DNA of 64,000 bases from an uncultured Flavobacterium sp. (GTDB taxonomy: Bacteria; Bacteroidota; Bacteroidia; Flavobacteriales; Flavobacteriaceae): positions 1 through 64,000 of the forward strand of contig NZ_CAMLDD010000023.1 in the NCBI RefSeq assembly GCF_946478785.1, given 5' to 3'. The notes below the pieces were generated by a model that was given only the letters and a program-made list of their open reading frames with translations, made no database searches and had not been told where the DNA came from. Below, piece by piece: positions 60,768 through 64,000 of this stretch. The position numbers and the translations under genes are program-made. Positions within the stretch are counted from its first letter, which is position 1; each line of letters begins with the position of its first letter.

Positions 60768-61934
60768 TTACTGAATTTTTACCATTTTACCACGTTCATT
60801 TTTAGAATCGCTTCCAATAACAAAATTGGTGTTTTTGGGTAAAATTTTAAAAGTAATACGCTTATGCTTAAGAGTTTCTAACATTTCAATACATTTTTTG
60901 AAAGAAAGATATTGATTATCTAAAATGATTTCAACTCTTTTGTCTTTTGAAACGAGGCACGAATTTACCATTTTTTCCTTTTTTAAATCGAAAAAAGCGA
61001 CTTTATTTTTAAAAACCAAAGACAATTGCTTACACAAGTTTTCATTTGAAGAAAATAAAATGTAGCTATCAGGTATTGAATTTGCTTTTGGCTTTCCCTG
61101 AAACATTTTTACAAACGAAAAAAATAGAATTCCGATTTTAATAAAAACTGAGAAAAACAAGGATTTCCTGAAGTGTTTTTGATAAAAAAACTCCATTGCT
61201 TCCTGAAATCTTTTCATATATTGCCCGTCTTTTATTGTACTTTCTCCTTTGTAATGTATAACTGATGTTTCATGAAAATAGTAATTATTTTTTTGTTTCT
61301 GCAAAACACAATACGACAAATCAATATCATCAGCATACATGAAACAATCTTCATCAAAACCGCCCATTTCCAAATATAAATCACGTTCCATTACCATAAA
61401 AGCACCTACTAAAATATCAACTTTTCCGGTCTGGTTTTCCGTTAAATGCTGAGCATAATACTGATTGAAAAGCTTTTGACTTGGGAAAACCTTATATAAT
61501 CCGAAAATCTTTGTAAAAGCTACCCAGGGTGTTGGAACACTACGTTTGCTCTCCGGGAGAAAACAACCTGTTCCGTCAATAAGTTTGCAGCCTATAATTC
61601 CAAGATTCGTCTGTTTTTCGGCAAAAGCGAGAATTTTAGAAAACGTGTCTTCAGCAACTACTGTGTCCGGATTGAGAATGCAAATATACTTTCCCTTAGC
61701 TTGCTGTACCCCTATATTATTTCCTTTTGGAAATCCAAAATTTTCTTTATTCTGAATTAGTTTTACCTCTGGAAATCTGCTTTTCATCATAAGACAGCTA
61801 TCATCATCAGAATTATTATCAACCACGATAATTTCCCCATCTATCGCAAAAAGAGCTCCCTGAACGCTTAACACACACTGTTCCAAAAAACAGCGTACAT
61901 TATAATTAAGAATAATAACCGATAATTGCATCAA
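60768..61934 (-). CDS. GT2-family glycosyltransferase
   Basis: A 388-residue glycosyltransferase of the GT-A fold: LSVIILNYNVRCFLEQCVLS, IIVVDNNSDDDS, KGNNIGVQQAKGKYICILNP, and the metal-binding/acceptor region EDCFMYADDIDLSY. It resembles rhamnosyl- or similar sugar transferases of cell-wall or exopolysaccharide synthesis. A membrane-associated hydrophobic segment follows the catalytic domain (about 255-280). Two ATGs are adjacent at the start (61934 or 61931). Confidence 0.88.
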   Translation of the reverse strand: MMQLSVIILNYNVRCFLEQCVLSVQGALFAIDGEIIVVDNNSDDDSCLMMKSRFPEVKLIQNKENFGFPKGNNIGVQQAKGKYICILNPDTVVAEDTFSKILAFAEKQTNLGIIGCKLIDGTGCFLPESKRSVPTPWVAFTKIFGLYKVFPSQKLFNQYYAQHLTENQTGKVDILVGAFMVMERDLYLEMGGFDEDCFMYADDIDLSYCVLQKQKNNYYFHETSVIHYKGESTIKDGQYMKRFQEAMEFFYQKHFRKSLFFSVFIKIGILFFSFVKMFQGKPKANSIPDSYILFSSNENLCKQLSLVFKNKVAFFDLKKEKMVNSCLVSKDKRVEIILDNQYLSFKKCIEMLETLKHKRITFKILPKNTNFVIGSDSKNERGKMVKIQ

Positions 61935-61943
61935 AAATTAATT

Positions 61944-61975
61944 CAAATATTTTTGGGAAAGTTAAAAATTTTCAA
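61944..61975 (-). promoter_or_regulatory. Candidate promoter of the GT2 gene
   Basis: On the minus strand TTG (61973-61975), a 21-bp spacer, then AATATTTG (61944-61951), one mismatch from consensus. It is close to the start codon, implying a very short leader. The stretch 61976-62326 between the two divergent genes is AT-rich and nothing else was recognised. Confidence 0.4.
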
Positions 61976-62326
61976 ATTAAACTCATCGTAAAAAAGCAAT
62001 CGTTTTACTGGTAGCAAAATCTAATCCCAAATTACGGCTGTTTTTTTTAAATCTATTTAGCACTCAGCCCAGAGTCTATAATGAAATCACTTGTCGTTTT
62101 ATTTGCGTAATCAAGGAATTTAAAAAAATCATTAATCCTGAATTAGACCAGAACCAGCCATAAGGAAAAACACATTTCTATGTCCACATTTTAAAAGAGA
62201 TTAAACTTTATTAGAAAATTAATTTACTAATAATTAAACAGCTATCAAAAGTTTAAAATCAGAATAGATATTATCGCCAATGTATTACTGGTTAACAAAA
62301 TATCAGGTAAAATATTTTAAAATGTA

Positions 62327-62359
62327 TTGTACATCTTTCTCTTAATTTCTCTATTTTTG
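62327..62359 (+). promoter_or_regulatory. Candidate promoter of the tyrosine phosphatase gene
   Basis: TTG at 62327-62329, a 22-bp spacer, then TATTTTTG at 62352-62359, a full -7 match. The start codon is only 5 bp further, so the transcript would be leaderless or nearly so. Confidence 0.45.
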
Positions 62360-62364
62360 CTGTT

Positions 62365-63102
62365 ATGTTATCATTCTTAAGACAAAAACCATATTTAAAA
62401 GATCTTTTATCCGGCGATTATATCGACATCCATTCACATTTATTACCCGGTATTGACGATGGGGCGAAAACCATATCAGATACTACAAGATTAATAAAGG
62501 CATTTGAAAAAATTGGCATTTCACAATTTATTACCACGCCACATATTAGTCATTATATCTGGAATAATTCTCCTGAAGCAATTCTGGATAATCATATGCA
62601 TACCAGCAGATTATTATCAGAAGATAACATTAAAAAACCTTTTCAGGCAGCTGCGGAATATTTTATGGATGATTGGTTTGAAAAGCACTTAAAAACTGAA
62701 AAACTTCTTGCACTAAAAGACAATTATGTGTTGGTAGAAATGTCATATATGAATGCTCCTGTACAATTGTATAAAATTCTATTTGACTTGCAGGTTGCCG
62801 GATACATTCCGGTTTTAGCACATCCTGAACGCTATTTATTTTATCATAAGAATTTTGCGGAATACGAAAGACTAAAAAAAGCCGGATGCTTGTTTCAGTT
62901 AAACTTATTGGCAGTAACAGGTTATTATGGCGAAGAAATTACTAAAATTTCTGAACAGCTACTAAAGAAGGGGATGTATGATTTTGCAGGTTCCGATGTA
63001 CATCATGACAATCACATAGCTTCATTTGAGCATAGAATAAAAATAAATACCCCTGAAGAATTAAAAAAAGTCATATCCAATAATCAGTTTTTTAAATTCT
63101 AA
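62365..63102 (+). CDS. PHP-type protein-tyrosine phosphatase (CpsB/YwqE family)
   Basis: A 245-residue cytoplasmic phosphatase of the PHP fold. Metal ligands are visible in YIDIHSHLLPGIDDGAK, FITTPHISH, LVEMSYM, LAHPERYLFYH and FAGSDVHHDNH. In relatives it removes phosphate from the C-terminal tyrosines of the Wzc-type kinase that controls polysaccharide export. That partner is encoded next to it, convergently, which supports the assignment. Confidence 0.92.
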   Translation: MLSFLRQKPYLKDLLSGDYIDIHSHLLPGIDDGAKTISDTTRLIKAFEKIGISQFITTPHISHYIWNNSPEAILDNHMHTSRLLSEDNIKKPFQAAAEYFMDDWFEKHLKTEKLLALKDNYVLVEMSYMNAPVQLYKILFDLQVAGYIPVLAHPERYLFYHKNFAEYERLKKAGCLFQLNLLAVTGYYGEEITKISEQLLKKGMYDFAGSDVHHDNHIASFEHRIKINTPEELKKVISNNQFFKF

Positions 63103-63132
63103 AACTAACTTTAAGATTTATAATCCCATAAA

Positions 63133-63161
63133 AAAAGGTCCAGATTTAATTTGGACCTTTT
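63133..63161. terminator. Bidirectional terminator between phosphatase and kinase genes
   Basis: A perfect 10-bp stem (63133-63142 with 63152-63161, aaaaggtcca / tggacctttt) has a 9-nt loop and A/T-tracts on both sides. Confidence 0.75.
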
Positions 63162-63184
63162 GATTTATAAAAGACTGTTTAAAC

Positions 63185-64000
63185 TTAGCTTAGTGGTTTA
63201 AATTTATTAAACCATGATTTTTTTTCTGCTTTGACTCCATATCCATATCCATATCCATATCCTTTAGTAGAATCGGTATCATTAAGGACCAGACACATAT
63301 TTGGTAACTTCTTTTCCCTATAAAAAGTATTTGCAATAGACAACATACGTTTTTCTAAAACATTTGCACGCATTACATAAACAAAAGTATCTGCATTTTT
63401 TGCTACAAGTAATGTATCAGCAACCAAACTTACAGGAGCAGTATCAACGATAATAAAATCGTATTCTTTTTTTAAGGTTTCAAAAAGGGCATCTACATTC
63501 TTACCCATCAACAACTCTGCCGGATTTGGAGGAATTACGCCTGAAGGCAATATGTAGAAACTTTCATAATCATTATGCTTAATGATGTATCTGCTAATAT
63601 CAGTATCGTTTGAAGATAAATAATTAGTTAAGCCCAAATTTGGCATCGCAAAATAATCCATAAATTTCGGATTTCTAATATCCATTCCTATCAGTAAAAC
63701 TTTCCTACCAGACAGCGCAAATGTAGCTGCAAGATTTACGGATACTAAGGTTTTACCTTCTGCTGGAAAAGTAGAGGTTACAAAAATAGTTTTAGCCTGC
63801 CCTTCCGGAACATTTGTCAACATAAATTCCAGATTTGTTCTAACAATCCGTATCGCTTCTGCAGAACTGGTCCTGCTTTCTGTCTTGATTAATTCACTAG
63901 CGTCTTCCGATGTCGGAATATCACCAATAAAAGGTATTTGTGTTTTCCCTTCCAAATCCAGTCTGCTTTTGATTTTGGTGTCTAACAAATCATGTCCGTA
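63185..64000 (-). CDS. Wzc-type tyrosine kinase, C-terminal part (cut by window edge)
   Basis: The frame stays open to the window end and the first in-window residues are YGHDLLDTKIKS, so the gene continues beyond 64000; this is the cytoplasmic kinase half. The BY-kinase domain shows Walker A FPAEGKTLVSVNLA, Walker A' VLLIGMDIRNP and Walker B FIIVDTAPVS. It ends with a tyrosine cluster GYGYGYGYG before KSWFNKFKPLS, the autophosphorylation tail. The missing N-terminal part should hold the Wzz/polysaccharide export domain. It works with the neighbouring phosphatase to control exopolysaccharide polymerisation and export. Confidence 0.9.
   Translation of the reverse strand, partial: YGHDLLDTKIKSRLDLEGKTQIPFIGDIPTSEDASELIKTESRTSSAEAIRIVRTNLEFMLTNVPEGQAKTIFVTSTFPAEGKTLVSVNLAATFALSGRKVLLIGMDIRNPKFMDYFAMPNLGLTNYLSSNDTDISRYIIKHNDYESFYILPSGVIPPNPAELLMGKNVDALFETLKKEYDFIIVDTAPVSLVADTLLVAKNADTFVYVMRANVLEKRMLSIANTFYREKKLPNMCLVLNDTDSTKGYGYGYGYGVKAEKKSWFNKFKPLS
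63237..63260. repeat. Hexanucleotide repeat coding the kinase tyrosine tail
   Basis: Four perfect ccatat units. On the minus strand they encode alternating Gly-Tyr of the kinase tail. Changes in unit number would alter the number of phospho-acceptor tyrosines without breaking the frame. Confidence 0.75.

Noticed and set aside
1..64000. CRISPR arrays, tRNA, rRNA, integrated phage
   Set aside because: No regularly spaced direct repeats, cloverleaf sequences, rRNA blocks or phage structural genes were seen.

Overview
The window is AT-rich chromosomal DNA from a member of the Bacteroidota, most likely a Flavobacterium or close relative. Evidence seen directly: a SusC/SusD pair with surface glycan-binding lipoproteins, a type B T9SS (gliding-associated) sorting domain, promoters of the TTG-N19-21-TAnnTTTG kind, near absence of Shine-Dalgarno sequences, BshC, and the rpmB-rpmG-DUF4295-ftsY gene order. 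No rRNA, tRNA or CRISPR array was seen.

Region 1 (1-2300) holds a beta-barrel porin gene on the minus strand, flanked by non-coding DNA with dispersed repeats.

Region 2 (2273-31111) is a large polysaccharide utilisation locus for acetylated (galacto)glucomannan. The minus-strand arm runs susC, susD, two glycan-binding lipoproteins, GH27 alpha-galactosidase, GH5 endoglucanase. An AraC regulator is encoded just upstream. The divergent plus-strand arm encodes GH26 mannanase, a GPH sugar transporter, GH130 mannosylglucose phosphorylase, cellobiose/mannobiose 2-epimerase, a tandem carbohydrate-binding protein, an unassigned clan-A glycosidase, a GH5 mannanase and a GH97 alpha-galactosidase. A second minus-strand arm encodes a CE2 esterase, a SASA-family esterase and a GH3 beta-glucosidase. 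Inferred flow: esterases and alpha-galactosidases strip side groups; GH26, GH5_7 and GH5_2 cut the backbone; SusCD imports oligosaccharides; GPH takes up mannobiose; the epimerase turns it into mannosylglucose; GH130 phosphorolyses it.

Region 3 (31233-42321) is mixed: an NlpC/P60 lipoprotein, an L,D-transpeptidase, a DUF1573 protein, a two-component pair, a B12-binding radical SAM protein and a 1198-residue T9SS cargo with propeller and Ig-like repeats.

Region 4 (42323-45390) is a compact rtcB-prfH-TPR operon (RNA ligase plus release-factor homologue, a ribosome rescue and repair pair). It is preceded by a 28-codon ORF with its own promoter-like sequence and intrinsic terminator.

Region 5 (45569-64000) is mostly housekeeping: MFS transporter, bshC, an acyltransferase, ndk, a DUF721 protein, a serine hydrolase, a frameshifted SDR gene, ftsY, rpmB/rpmG, cinA, an Hpt protein, an FAH-family hydrolase, an exonuclease, an E2 acyltransferase, and the start of an exopolysaccharide region (GT2, PHP-type tyrosine phosphatase, 5'-truncated Wzc kinase).

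The intergenic DNA is rich in dispersed palindromic repeats. The most informative is a family of three copies whose hairpin tips differ in sequence yet stay perfectly paired. All functional names rest on reading motifs by eye; no database search was run.
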